Assembly (NCBI GenBank): GCA_005882235.1
Contig: VBCT01000054.1
Span: 1 to 14,595 of the forward strand
Reading direction: 5' to 3'
Source of the DNA: Betaproteobacteria bacterium
Lineage (GTDB): Bacteria > Pseudomonadota > Gammaproteobacteria > Burkholderiales > SG8-39
DNA length: 14,595 nucleotides
Shown: positions 1-7,854 of the stretch, one piece after another
How the letters are laid out: each line of letters starts with the position of its first letter
Position numbering within the stretch: the first letter of the stretch is position 1
The notes under the pieces: generated by a model
Database searches by the model: none
What the model was told of the DNA's origin: nothing
Seen by the model: the letters and a program-made list of their open reading frames with translations, nothing else
Made by a program: the position numbers and the translations under genes

Positions 1-928
<928 letters not shown>

Positions 929-932
<4 letters not shown>

Positions 933-1501
933 GCCGCCTCCCGTTGCAGGAAATTTTTCAAGAGCGCGTGTCCATGCTCGGTGAGAAAGGACTCGGGGTG
1001 GAACTGCACGCCCTCCACGGCGAACTCACGGTGGCGCACGCCCATGATCTCGCCGTCTTCGGATTCCGCGGTGACCTCGAGGCACTTGGGCAGGGTCGCG
1101 CGGCGGATCGCAAGCGAATGGTAACGCGTCGCCACGAAAGGGCTCGGCAGTCCACGAAACACGCCCAAGCCGCAATGCTTGATCGTCGAGGTTTTTCCGT
1201 GGACGACTTTACCCGCGTGCACGACCTCGCCGCCGAAAGCCTGGCCGATCGCCTGATGGCCGAGGCACACGCCCAATATCGGGATCCTGCCGGCAAACCC
1301 GCGTACCGCGGCGAGCGAGATCCCCGCTTCAGTGGGAGTGCAGGGCCCGGGTGAAATGACGATGCCTTCCGGTCTCAGCGCAGCGATGTCCGCCGCCGCG
1401 ATCTCGTCGTTGCGAAACACTCTGACCTCCGCGCCCAGCTCGCTCAGGTACTGCACCAGATTCCAGGTGAAGGAATCGTAGTTGTCGATCATTAGGATCA
1501 T
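929..1501 (-). CDS. trpG: Anthranilate synthase component II, glutamine amidotransferase TrpG
   Basis: This is the glutaminase subunit that hydrolyses glutamine and channels ammonia to TrpE for anthranilate formation. The 190-residue protein is a complete class I glutamine amidotransferase. It has the N-terminal MILMIDNYDSFTWNLVQYL segment typical of TrpG/PabA, the oxyanion region PGPCTP (51-56), the nucleophile C79 in GVCLGHQAIG, and the catalytic pair H168/E170 in FHPES. The ATG at 1501 overlaps the trpE TGA (1498-1500) and the TGA at 929-931 overlaps the trpD ATG, so all three genes are coupled. In some bacteria one TrpG also serves folate synthesis as PabA. The position inside the trp operon makes tryptophan synthesis the primary job here. 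Confidence 0.96.
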
Positions 1502-2961
1502 ATTCCCCTCGAAGCGATCTCTGCGGCGCGCAGGACGGCCCGCGCCTTGGCACGGGTTTCCTGCAATTCGCTTTCAGGAACCGAGTCGGCGACGATCCCG
1601 GCACCGGCCTGCACGTGCAGCTGACCATCTTTTACGACCGCCGTGCGGATTGCAATGGCCAGGTCCATATCGCCGTTGAATCCCAGATAGCCCGCGGCAC
1701 CCGCGTAGACGCCCCGCTTGTCCGGCTCGAGTTCGTCGATGATCTCCATGGCACGTACCTTGGGCGCGCCGCTCACCGTTCCCGCAGGAAACGCCGCGCG
1801 GAAGACGTCGAGGCAATCCAGCCCGTCGCGCAGCCTTCCTTCCACGTTCGACACGATGTGCATCACGTGCGAGTAGCGCTCGACCGTCATCGTTTCGGTG
1901 AGCCGGACAGTACCCGTCGCGGCCACGCGCCCGACGTCGTTGCGGCCGAGGTCGGCCAGCATCACGTGTTCCGCACGTTCCTTCGGATCGGCGAGCAACT
2001 CGCGCTCCAGCGCGGCGTCCTCGTCTTGCGTCGCCCCGCGGCGGCGCGTTCCGGCGATCGGGCGCACCGTAACCGTACCACGCTCCAGACGCACCAGGAT
2101 TTCGGGCGAGGCGCTGACCACCTGGAAGTCGCCGAAATCGAAATAGAACATGTACGGCGACGGGTTGATCGAGCGCAAAGCCCGATACAAGGACAGCGAA
2201 GATCCGGCAAACGGACGCGACAAGCGCTGTGACAGCACGACCTGCATGATGTCACCGTCGTGAACGTACCGGATTGCACGATCGACCGCGGTACGGAATG
2301 TGTCGGCGTCGAAATTCGATGCGACCTCCGTCTCGGCGTCACGCGTCTCGGAAAGTGGTGACAAAGGCAGCCTGAGCGCGCCCAGCAGTTCGCGCAGGCG
2401 CGCCTGAGCGTCGTGCCAGGCGCGCGGCTTGGTCGGATCCGCATAGACGACGAGATAGAGCTTTCCCGAAAGATTGTCGATGACGGCAAGCTCCTCGGAC
2501 ACCAGCAACAGCATGTCCGGGCAGCCGAGCGCATCGGGCTTGAGCCATCCTCCGGCGAGCCGCGGCTCGATCCACCGCACCGTGTCGTAGCTGAAATATC
2601 CGACCAGACCCCCGCAGAACCGGGGCAAACCGGGGAGCTCCGCGACGCGGTAGCGCGAAAGGAACTCGCGCACGAAAGCGAGCGGATCGGCGGCCTGGGA
2701 CTTCTCCGCTATGACGTCTCCATGCATCACCGTCACCAGGCTCCCGACGGCCCGCAGCCTTAGCGGGGCCGCCAGCCCGATGAACGAATAGCGCCCGAAG
2801 CGCTCCCCGCCCACTACGGACTCAAGCAGATAGGTGTTGGAGCGATTGGCAAGCTTCAGGTAGAGCGATAGCGGCGTCTCGAGATCGGCGAAGGTCTCTG
2901 CGAGGAGCGGGACGCGGTTGAAACCTTGAGCGGCAAGCCGCTGGAATTCTGCTTCGGTCAT
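1498..2961 (-). CDS. trpE: Anthranilate synthase component I TrpE
   Basis: TrpE makes anthranilate from chorismate and ammonia, the committed and feedback-inhibited step of tryptophan synthesis. The 487-residue length is normal. An LLES motif at 45-48 lies in the N-terminal domain that binds inhibitory tryptophan in this family. The C-terminal chorismate-binding domain shows PIAGTRRRG (301-309), EHVMLADLGRNDVGRV (331-346), PAGTVSGAPK (392-401), GAAGY (421-425) and QAGAGIVADSVPESE (451-465). GGAG five bases before the ATG is close to a Shine-Dalgarno site (GTGGAGCAGTC then ATG). The preceding 220 bases hold a candidate promoter and Trp-codon leader ORF, listed separately. PabB (aminodeoxychorismate synthase) is the main alternative, but the LLES motif and the linked trpG/trpD argue against it. 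Confidence 0.96.
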   Translation of the reverse strand: MTEAEFQRLAAQGFNRVPLLAETFADLETPLSLYLKLANRSNTYLLESVVGGERFGRYSFIGLAAPLRLRAVGSLVTVMHGDVIAEKSQAADPLAFVREFLSRYRVAELPGLPRFCGGLVGYFSYDTVRWIEPRLAGGWLKPDALGCPDMLLLVSEELAVIDNLSGKLYLVVYADPTKPRAWHDAQARLRELLGALRLPLSPLSETRDAETEVASNFDADTFRTAVDRAIRYVHDGDIMQVVLSQRLSRPFAGSSLSLYRALRSINPSPYMFYFDFGDFQVVSASPEILVRLERGTVTVRPIAGTRRRGATQDEDAALERELLADPKERAEHVMLADLGRNDVGRVAATGTVRLTETMTVERYSHVMHIVSNVEGRLRDGLDCLDVFRAAFPAGTVSGAPKVRAMEIIDELEPDKRGVYAGAAGYLGFNGDMDLAIAIRTAVVKDGQLHVQAGAGIVADSVPESELQETRAKARAVLRAAEIASRGI

Positions 2962-2997
2962 GACTGCTCCACGAAAACGTTGCGGGGTACTGCGGGT

Positions 2998-3049
2998 GCG
3001 CGCGGGGCGCGCGAGCGACTGCAGGCTAGCTGCGCCGCCAGCGCCAGCT
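2998..3049 (-). promoter_or_regulatory. Possible trp attenuator hairpins in the trpE leader
   Basis: Reading the minus strand, 3049-3045 plus 3043-3041 pair with 3035-3028 (eight pairs, one bulged G at 3044, five-base loop). This encloses the two Trp codons of the candidate leader ORF. Downstream, 3012-3007 pair with 3003-2998 around a CCC loop. GGCGGCGC near 3038-3031 could also pair with the GC-rich 3' hairpin, giving the mutually exclusive folds attenuation needs. The nearest T-run (TTTT) is about 25 bases beyond the last hairpin, so this is not a textbook intrinsic terminator. Confidence 0.35.
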
Positions 3050-3088
3050 GCGCGATTGCACCCGTTTCCCGGCGTTTTCGAAGAGCAC
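3026..3088 (-). CDS. Candidate trp leader peptide (20 codons, two Trp codons near the end)
   Basis: Between the candidate trp promoter and trpE, the minus strand holds a GTG-started ORF of 20 codons ending in TAG at 3026-3028. Its last nine residues read SRSWRWRRS. An in-frame GTG at 3061 would give an 11-residue version. AAGG lies ten bases upstream of the first GTG, a possible ribosome site. Two Trp codons at 3044-3046 and 3038-3040, in a short ORF just before trpE, fit the classic layout of a transcription-attenuation leader. A bulged eight-pair hairpin (3028-3049) covers both Trp codons, and a six-pair GC hairpin (2998-3012) follows the stop. Against it: GTG starts, no ATG, and no run of T directly after the second hairpin. 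Inference from position and codon content only. Confidence 0.45.
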   Translation of the reverse strand: MLFENAGKRVQSRSWRWRRS

Positions 3089-3124
3089 GGTTGACTTACC
3101 TTGCGTCTCGTTCGGAGCGCTTAC

Positions 3125-3152
3125 TCTATAACACCCCCGCGCGGCTTGTCCA
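3125..3152 (-). promoter_or_regulatory. Candidate sigma70 promoter of trpEGD (extended -10)
   Basis: On the minus strand TGGACA (3152-3147) is followed after 16 bases by TATAGA (3130-3125), preceded by TGT so that it reads as an extended -10 (TGnTATA). Transcription would begin near 3118, about 155 bases before the trpE ATG and 30 bases before the candidate leader ORF. It lies just downstream of the FAD oxidase gene stop, as expected for an independent trp promoter. Confidence 0.5.
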
Positions 3153-3180
3153 TCGCCTTCCCTCGTACGATTACAGCACG

Positions 3181-4562
3181 CTAAAGCACCTTGCCGGGAT
3201 TCATGATGCCGTGCGGGTCGAGAGCCCGCTTGAGCTTGCGCATCAACTCCAGCTCGAGAGGTGACTTGTAGCGCTGGATTTCATCGCGTTTCAGCTGACC
3301 GAGCCCGTGCTCGGCGCTGATCGAACCGCCGAACCGCGCTACACTGTCGTGCACCAAGCGATTGATCGCCGCCGTATCCTTGACAAAAACATCCGGGGCA
3401 ACCCCTTCGGGAGCCGATACGTTGTAGTGAAGGTTCCCGTCGCCGAGATGTCCGAACGTCACCATGCGCGCGCCCGCATGAGCGCGTGCGAGTTTCGCGT
3501 CCGTCGCCGAAATGAAATCGGCAATGCGCGAGTATTCGGGCCCTCATGGGCCTGCGCTTCGGAGATGAATTCACGCAGCTTCCAGAAAGCCTGCGCCTGG
3601 GTCTCGTTCTGCGCGACCGCCGCATCGAGAACGCTTTTCTCCTCGAGAGACGCTTCGAGCACGCTTTCGGCCAGAGCCCTGACACCTCCACCGGACTGCG
3701 TGTCCGAGAGTTCCATCAGCACATAGTGAGGGAACCGGCGCGGGAACGGCGCGGCGGTATCCCTGAAGTGCTTCAGTACGAGCGAGAGGCAAGAATCGGA
3801 GAGTAGCTCAAAGCCCGTGAGCCTCTCGCCGCAGGCTTCCAAAACCCGCTCCAGCAGCACCACAGCCTTTTCCGGACTTTGCAGCGCCACCACGGCGGTG
3901 GCATGAGACTTGGGCAGGGGAAAGAGCTTCAAGACCGCCGCCGTGATTACGCCGAGCGTGCCTTCGGCACCGATGAAAAGCTGCTTCAGGTCATAGCCGG
4001 TGTTGTCCTTGCGCAGGCCGCGCAAGCCCTCCCATACCTCTCCGGAGGGCAGCACGACCTCGAGCCCCAGCGCGAGCTCGCGCGCATTGCCGTAGCGCAG
4101 TACCGCAGTGCCGCCCGCATTGGTGGAAAGATTGCCGCCGATTTCGCAACTGCCTTCTGCCGCAAGGCTCAAGGGGAAGAAGCGCCCCGCTTCTTCGGCC
4201 GCCCTTTGCAGGTTGGCCAGCACACAGCCGGCTTCGGCAGTCATGGTGCTGTTGCGCGCATCGACTTCGCGGATCCGGTTCATTCGCGAGAGATTGAGGA
4301 CGATCTGCGTACCGCTTGCATCCGGGGTCGCCGCGCCGCAAAGGCCCGTATTTCCCCCTTGGGGGACGATCACCGTACGCGAGCCGGCGCACACGCGCAC
4401 CACCTCGGCCACCTCGGCGGTGGACGCCGGCCTGACAACGGCTGCAGCCTTGCCAAGGTAGCGCTTTCGCCAATCCGTAGCGTAGGGCGCGATCTCTATC
4501 GGCGACGTGATCAGGCCCGCCGGTCCGACGATCGCCCGAATTTCCTCAATGAACGATCCCAT
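3181..4562 (-). pseudogene. FAD-binding oxidase, GlcD / D-2-hydroxyacid dehydrogenase type, broken by a small deletion with frameshift
   Basis: The family oxidises 2-hydroxy acids such as glycolate, D-lactate or D-2-hydroxyglutarate using FAD (VAO/PCMH fold). The first 343 residues, from ATG at 4562, show the FAD-binding PQGGNTGL (67-74), GSCEIGGNLSTNAGG (137-151) and GAEGTLGVITA (198-208). After HEGPN the frame runs into junk and stops at 3459. The proper C-terminus continues in another frame from about 3534: YSRIADFISATDAKL, then the metal-binding GHLGDGNLH, AEHGLGQLK and a final NPGKVL, stopping at 3181. Relatives carry about eight to ten more residues here, including a (K/H)D(I/V)SxP motif. 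I infer a deletion of roughly 25-28 bases near 3531-3541. GAGAGG five bases before the ATG is a good ribosome site. It lies 45 bases after rpe, probably co-transcribed. Real mutation or assembly error cannot be told apart. Confidence 0.88.
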
Positions 4563-4574
4563 TTCGGCCTCTCG

Positions 4575-4597
4575 GCGCGGCCGCGCGGTACTCCGCG
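4575..4597. repeat. Palindrome and small hairpin between rpe and the FAD oxidase gene
   Basis: A 12-base perfect palindrome GCGCGGCCGCGC (4575-4586) overlaps a five-pair hairpin CGCGG-TACT-CCGCG (4584-4597) in the 45-base gap. No T-run follows on the minus strand, so it is not an obvious terminator. In such GC-rich DNA it may be chance. Confidence 0.3.
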
Positions 4598-4607
4598 ATA
4601 CCCGTCT

Positions 4608-5282
4608 CTAGCCGACGGACCTGAGCGCGTCTCGCATCTGCGAGATGGTCGCCCGGTAGTCCTTCGAGCCGAAAATTGCGGAACCCGCGACGAAGGTATC
4701 CGCCCCGGCGCGCGCGATTCCGGCGATGTTCCCGGCGTTCACACCGCCGTCCACTTCCAGCATGATTGCGCGCCCCAGGTCGTCGATTTTCCTGCGCGCG
4801 TTGCGCAGTTTCTCCAGAGCGTGGGAGATGAATTGCTGTCCGCCAAATCCCGGATTCACCGACATGATGAGAACCAGGTCGAGTTTGTGCAAGACGTGAT
4901 CGAGGCAGGACAAGGGCGTCGCGGGGTTCAACGCGAGGCCCGCCTTGCAGCCCGAGTCATGGATCAAGCCGACGGTCCGATCGACGTGCTCGCTCGCTTC
5001 CGGGTGGAAGCTGATGATGTTGGCTCCGGCGCGAGCGAAATCCGGAATGATCCGATCAACCGGTCTGACCATCAAGTGCACATCGATCACGCTTTCGGTA
5101 AGCGGGCGGATTGCCTCGCACACGACCGGTCCCACGGTGAGATTCGGGACGTAATGATTGTCCATCACGTCGAAGTGAATCATGTCGGCTCCGGCCGCGA
5201 CAACCTCAGCCACTTCATCGCCGAGCCGCGCGAAGTTTGCCGACAGGATGCTCGGTGCGATTCGGAACGTGCGCGCAGCCAT
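4608..5282 (-). CDS. rpe: Ribulose-phosphate 3-epimerase
   Basis: Rpe interconverts D-ribulose 5-phosphate and D-xylulose 5-phosphate in the pentose phosphate and Calvin cycles. The 224-residue protein is a typical full-length (beta/alpha)8 barrel with IAPSILSANF (8-17), metal ligands H36, D38 (in MIHFDVMDN), H69 (in IDVHLMV) and D178 (in LEVDGG). Phosphate-binding SVNPGFGGQ (141-149) and GSAIF (200-204) are also present. The frame stays open upstream to 6059, but that extension lacks family similarity, overlaps apaG antisense and is rejected. ATG at 5282 is the family start. No Shine-Dalgarno sequence precedes it; instead TAGAAT lies eight bases upstream (5291-5296). In many betaproteobacteria rpe is followed by gph and trpE. 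Here gph is absent and the FAD oxidase gene lies between. Confidence 0.96.
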   Translation of the reverse strand: MAARTFRIAPSILSANFARLGDEVAEVVAAGADMIHFDVMDNHYVPNLTVGPVVCEAIRPLTESVIDVHLMVRPVDRIIPDFARAGANIISFHPEASEHVDRTVGLIHDSGCKAGLALNPATPLSCLDHVLHKLDLVLIMSVNPGFGGQQFISHALEKLRNARRKIDDLGRAIMLEVDGGVNAGNIAGIARAGADTFVAGSAIFGSKDYRATISQMRDALRSVG

Positions 5283-5340
5283 CGCCGGAAATTCTACTTG
5301 GATTTGCCCGGAGCCGCATGAAGCGGCGAGCGTCCCGCTC

Positions 5341-5369
5341 TTGTCAGTCCGCGCGATTTCGTGTGGAAT
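5341..5369 (+). promoter_or_regulatory. Candidate apaG promoter
   Basis: TTGTCA (5341-5346), a 17-base spacer and TGGAAT (5364-5369) give a moderate sigma70 match. Transcription would start at about the apaG ATG (5376), implying a leaderless or nearly leaderless mRNA. The -10 match is only four of six. Confidence 0.3.
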
Positions 5370-5375
5370 GACCGC

Positions 5376-5759
5376 ATGGTCGCGGAGAAAAAATACGAGG
5401 TCGCGGTCTCCTCGCAGACGCAATACATCCCGGAACAGTCCGACGAGCAGAACGCCCGCTTCGTCTTCGCCTATACCATCACGATCCGCAACAACGGAAG
5501 CCTCCCCGCTCAGCTGATCTCGCGACACTGGATCATCACCGACGGCCGCAACCAGGTGCAGGAAGTGCGGGGTCTGGGCGTAGTCGGCGCTCAGCCGCTG
5601 CTCAAACCCGGAGAAAGCTTCGAGTACACGAGCGGCACCGCGATCGCGACGCCGGTCGGGACGATGCGAGGCAGCTACCAGATGGTGGCCGAAGACGGTA
5701 CCCAGTTCGACGCGCCGATTCCCGAGTTCACGCTGTCGGTACCCCGTGTCCTGCACTAG
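5376..5759 (+). CDS. apaG: ApaG-domain protein
   Basis: A protein of 127 residues, matching the usual ApaG length of about 125. ApaG proteins have a fibronectin III-like beta-sandwich fold. They sit beside apaH in enterobacteria and have been linked to Co/Mg phenotypes, but their biochemical role remains unsettled. Visible family features are YIPEQSDEQNARFVFAYTIT, RHWIITDGRN, the glycine-rich VRGLGVVGAQP, and the C-terminal MRGSYQMVAEDGTQFDAPIP. An in-frame GTG at 5361 would add five residues (VWNDR), but the ATG at 5376 matches the family N-terminus (MVAEKKYEV) better. No good ribosome site precedes either. It diverges from rpe across 93 bases and its stop overlaps the stop of a small membrane ORF on the other strand. 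Confidence 0.93.
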   Translation: MVAEKKYEVAVSSQTQYIPEQSDEQNARFVFAYTITIRNNGSLPAQLISRHWIITDGRNQVQEVRGLGVVGAQPLLKPGESFEYTSGTAIATPVGTMRGSYQMVAEDGTQFDAPIPEFTLSVPRVLH

Positions 5760-5902
5760 CGCCGTTCTGACGTGCTGGAGGTATCCTTTGGTTCGCGGTC
5801 CTCGCTCTCCCGTCTGCGCGGCAGCGTCCACCACACGAGGAACGCGACGAGCGCAAGGGCGAGCCCCGCTTCGAGGAGGATGATCCACAACCCGGAACTC
5901 AC
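5756..5902 (-). CDS. Candidate small single-pass membrane protein, 48 residues
   Basis: This ORF fills the apaG-mltA gap on the minus strand. It starts with GTG at 5902, with AGAGAGG ten bases upstream as a plausible ribosome site, and ends with TAG at 5756-5758. After a short SSG lead come about 24 hydrophobic residues (LWIILLEAGLALALVAFLVW, then WTL), interrupted only by one Glu. A highly charged tail (PRRRESEDREPKD, then Ser/Thr and ERR) follows. The positive residues directly after the helix predict the tail in the cytoplasm by the positive-inside rule. I do not recognise a family. The coherent hydrophobic-then-charged layout, ribosome site and otherwise empty gap support a real gene. GTG start and short length are the weaknesses. 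Confidence 0.55.
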   Translation of the reverse strand: MSSGLWIILLEAGLALALVAFLVWWTLPRRRESEDREPKDTSSTSERR

Positions 5903-5934
5903 TCGACGATGCCCTCTCTAATCCCCGGAAGCCG

Positions 5935-7128
5935 ATGATAGAGCACTTGCGCTGGTTTTTTCTCGCGGCGGCAGGCTTGATTGCCGGCTGCGCGCTGCTG
6001 CCGCCGCCGGACGGGGTATGCCCGTGTCCTGCGCTGCCCCCCGTTGCCCCTCGCATCAACGCGCTCGACCCCGTCGATTTCGGAGCGCTGACGGGGTGGA
6101 AGGAGGGCGAGCAAGCGGCGGCTTGGCCCGCTTTCCTCGCATCGTGTCAGGCGCTGCGCTGGCGCGACGCGTGGCGCGGGGTGTGTGCGCGAGCGATGGA
6201 GCTTCGCTCGCCGGGCGACGAGGAGGCACGGCGCTTCCTGGAGGAAAATTTCACTCCGTGGCGTCTCGCAAACCCGGACGGCGCGGTCGACGGGCTGGTC
6301 ACGGGTTACTACGAACCGCTCCTGCGCGGCAGCCGCGCCAGGGCCGCGCCGTTTGTCTACCCTCTATACGGTCCGCCGGACGACCTGCTCACCGTCGACC
6401 TTTCCGCGATCAACCCGGATCTGCGCGGAATGCGCCTGCGCGGGCGCGTCGAGGGAAAACGTGTCGTGCCGTACTACTCGCGCGCGGAAATCGCTCGCGG
6501 CGCCGCACCCGTCGCCGGAAAAGAGATTCTATGGGTCGACGATCCGATCGAGGCCTTTTTCCTCCAGATCCAGGGTTCCGGGAGGATTCAGCTCGACGGC
6601 GGCGAGACGCTGCGTCTCGGCTACGCCGACCAGAACGGCCATCCTTTTCAATCGATCGGGCGCTACCTCGTCGAGCGCGGTGAACTCCAGCTCGGCGAAG
6701 CTTCGATGCCTGCGATCAAGGCCTGGGCGGCGGCGAATCCGAAGCGTCTCGAAGAGCTTCTCAACCAGAACCCGAGCTTCGTGTTCTTTCGCGAGCTGCC
6801 ACTCGCCGACCCGGCGAGCGGCCCCGTCGGCGCGCTCGGAGTTCCGCTCGCGCCGGGCCGCTCGATCGCCGTCGATCCGCGCTACGTCCCCCTCGGGGCT
6901 CCGGTATTTCTCGCGACGACGTTTCCGGCAAGCGCGACGCCGCTCACCCGCCTGGTCCTCGCTCAGGATACGGGAGGTGCGATCCGCAATCCGGTGCGCG
7001 CGGATTTCTTCTGGGGGTTCGGCCCCGAGGCGGGCGCCCAAGCGGGCCGCATGCGGCAACAGGGGAGAATGTGGGCCCTGCTCCCGAAGGACCTGAAACC
7101 CGCTCCGACAGGCGCCGTGACGCCCTGA
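5935..7128 (+). CDS. mltA: Membrane-bound lytic murein transglycosylase A (lipoprotein)
   Basis: MltA cleaves peptidoglycan glycan strands with formation of 1,6-anhydro-muramyl ends, anchored at the inner face of the outer membrane. Residues 1-18 form a lipoprotein signal peptide with lipobox LIAG|C, so C19 would be lipidated. The MltA domain carries GYYEP (124-128), FLQIQGSGRIQLDGG (209-223), YADQNGHPFQSIGRYL (230-245), and the C-terminal 3D-type segment VLAQDTGGAI then RADFFWGFGPEAG. D345 and D357 are the conserved aspartates; by spacing D357 corresponds to catalytic D308 of the E. coli enzyme. The 397-residue length is normal. GGAAG four bases before the ATG is a close but possible ribosome site. 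It diverges from the small membrane ORF and converges on dsbC. Confidence 0.96.
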   Translation: MIEHLRWFFLAAAGLIAGCALLPPPDGVCPCPALPPVAPRINALDPVDFGALTGWKEGEQAAAWPAFLASCQALRWRDAWRGVCARAMELRSPGDEEARRFLEENFTPWRLANPDGAVDGLVTGYYEPLLRGSRARAAPFVYPLYGPPDDLLTVDLSAINPDLRGMRLRGRVEGKRVVPYYSRAEIARGAAPVAGKEILWVDDPIEAFFLQIQGSGRIQLDGGETLRLGYADQNGHPFQSIGRYLVERGELQLGEASMPAIKAWAAANPKRLEELLNQNPSFVFFRELPLADPASGPVGALGVPLAPGRSIAVDPRYVPLGAPVFLATTFPASATPLTRLVLAQDTGGAIRNPVRADFFWGFGPEAGAQAGRMRQQGRMWALLPKDLKPAPTGAVTP

Positions 7129-7158
7129 AGCGGGGTACGCCCGCTCAAGAGTTTATTT
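7129..7158 (+). terminator. Possible terminator between convergent mltA and dsbC
   Basis: Directly after the mltA stop, AGCGGG (7129-7134) pairs with CCCGCT (7140-7145) around a five-base loop. The T-rich stretch GTTTATTT begins six bases later. The tail is not immediate, so strength is uncertain; it would mainly serve mltA. Confidence 0.4.
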
Positions 7159-7854
7159 CTTGGCCTCGTCGATCAATTTCACCAGCTCCTCGGGCCGGGC
7201 GCCGAGGATTCTCTCCCCATTTGTCGTAAAGCTGGTTGGCGTCGCTCTTACGCCGATTTTCTTACCCAGGGCAAGCCACTTATCGACCGGCGCGTTACAG
7301 GAGGGCGCGGCCGCCGGGTCCCGGCCGCTCAGCATGAAATCGTAGTAGGCCTTGGCCCGGTCGGGCGCGCACCAGATGGTACGTGCCTTGTCCGGCGACT
7401 CGGGCCGAAGAATGGGGTAGAGAAACGTATAGATCGTAATGTCGTCCTGGCGTAGCAGCGCTCGGTCGAGGTTCTTGCAATAGGGGCAGAACGGATCGGC
7501 GAAAATCGCTACCACGCGCTTGCCGTTGCCCCGCACCTGCTTGATCGCGAGATCGAGCGGCAAATCCTCGAACTTGATCGCGGTAAGTTTTTGCTGGCGC
7601 TCTTCGGTGAGATTCTTCTGAGAACGCGCGTCGATGATCTCGCCCTTGAACACGAAGTTCACTTTCTCGTCGGTATAGAACAGCGTCTCCCCGACTACGA
7701 TCTCGTACAGGCCGGCATAGGACGTCTTGCTCACGCTGTCCACTTTGATGCCGTCGAAGCGGGCTTCGACGCCTCGCCTCACCGATGCCTCGTCGGCGAG
7801 CGCGGTCCCCGTAAAGACCGCGGCGAGAACTAGAGCCGGCAGTCGCGAACTCAT
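7153..7854 (-). CDS. dsbC: Periplasmic thiol:disulfide isomerase DsbC
   Basis: DsbC is a V-shaped periplasmic dimer that reshuffles wrong disulfides and is kept reduced by DsbD. The 233-residue protein has a signal peptide with likely cleavage after A20 (ALA|DEA). An N-terminal dimerisation region follows (about 21-85), then a linker and a thioredoxin-fold domain. The active site is C123-P-Y-C126 in FADPFCPYCKN and the cis-proline is P206 in ATPTSF. C162 (in TIWCAPDRAKAY) and C186 (in APSCNAP) match the second, structural disulfide of E. coli DsbC. The CPYC active site differs from the E. coli CGYC. The ATG overlaps the stop of the upstream hydroxylase gene (ATGA), so the two are an operon. 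DsbG is the alternative; the second cysteine pair favours DsbC. Confidence 0.92.
   Translation of the reverse strand: MSSRLPALVLAAVFTGTALADEASVRRGVEARFDGIKVDSVSKTSYAGLYEIVVGETLFYTDEKVNFVFKGEIIDARSQKNLTEERQQKLTAIKFEDLPLDLAIKQVRGNGKRVVAIFADPFCPYCKNLDRALLRQDDITIYTFLYPILRPESPDKARTIWCAPDRAKAYYDFMLSGRDPAAAPSCNAPVDKWLALGKKIGVRATPTSFTTNGERILGARPEELVKLIDEAKK

Noticed and set aside
3121..3153. Ten-codon ATG ORF (MDKPRGGVIE) with a good ribosome site upstream of trpE
   Set aside because: It overlaps the -35 and -10 boxes of the candidate trp promoter, has no Trp codon and would not be on the trp transcript.
3459..3560. Programmed frameshifting in the FAD oxidase gene
   Set aside because: No slippery heptamer is evident at the junction, and a conserved stretch of about nine residues is missing, which a ribosomal shift would not explain. 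Deletion or assembly error fits better.
3879..5321. 480-codon plus-strand ORF
   Set aside because: It lies antisense to the FAD oxidase gene and rpe, both with clear motifs. Its composition (Arg, His, Ala rich) is typical of shadow frames in GC-rich DNA.
4608..6059. 483-codon minus-strand frame containing rpe
   Set aside because: Only the last 224 residues are Rpe. The upstream part is antisense to apaG and mltA, low in complexity and rich in Arg/Gly, with no family likeness. The ATG at 5282 is the family start.
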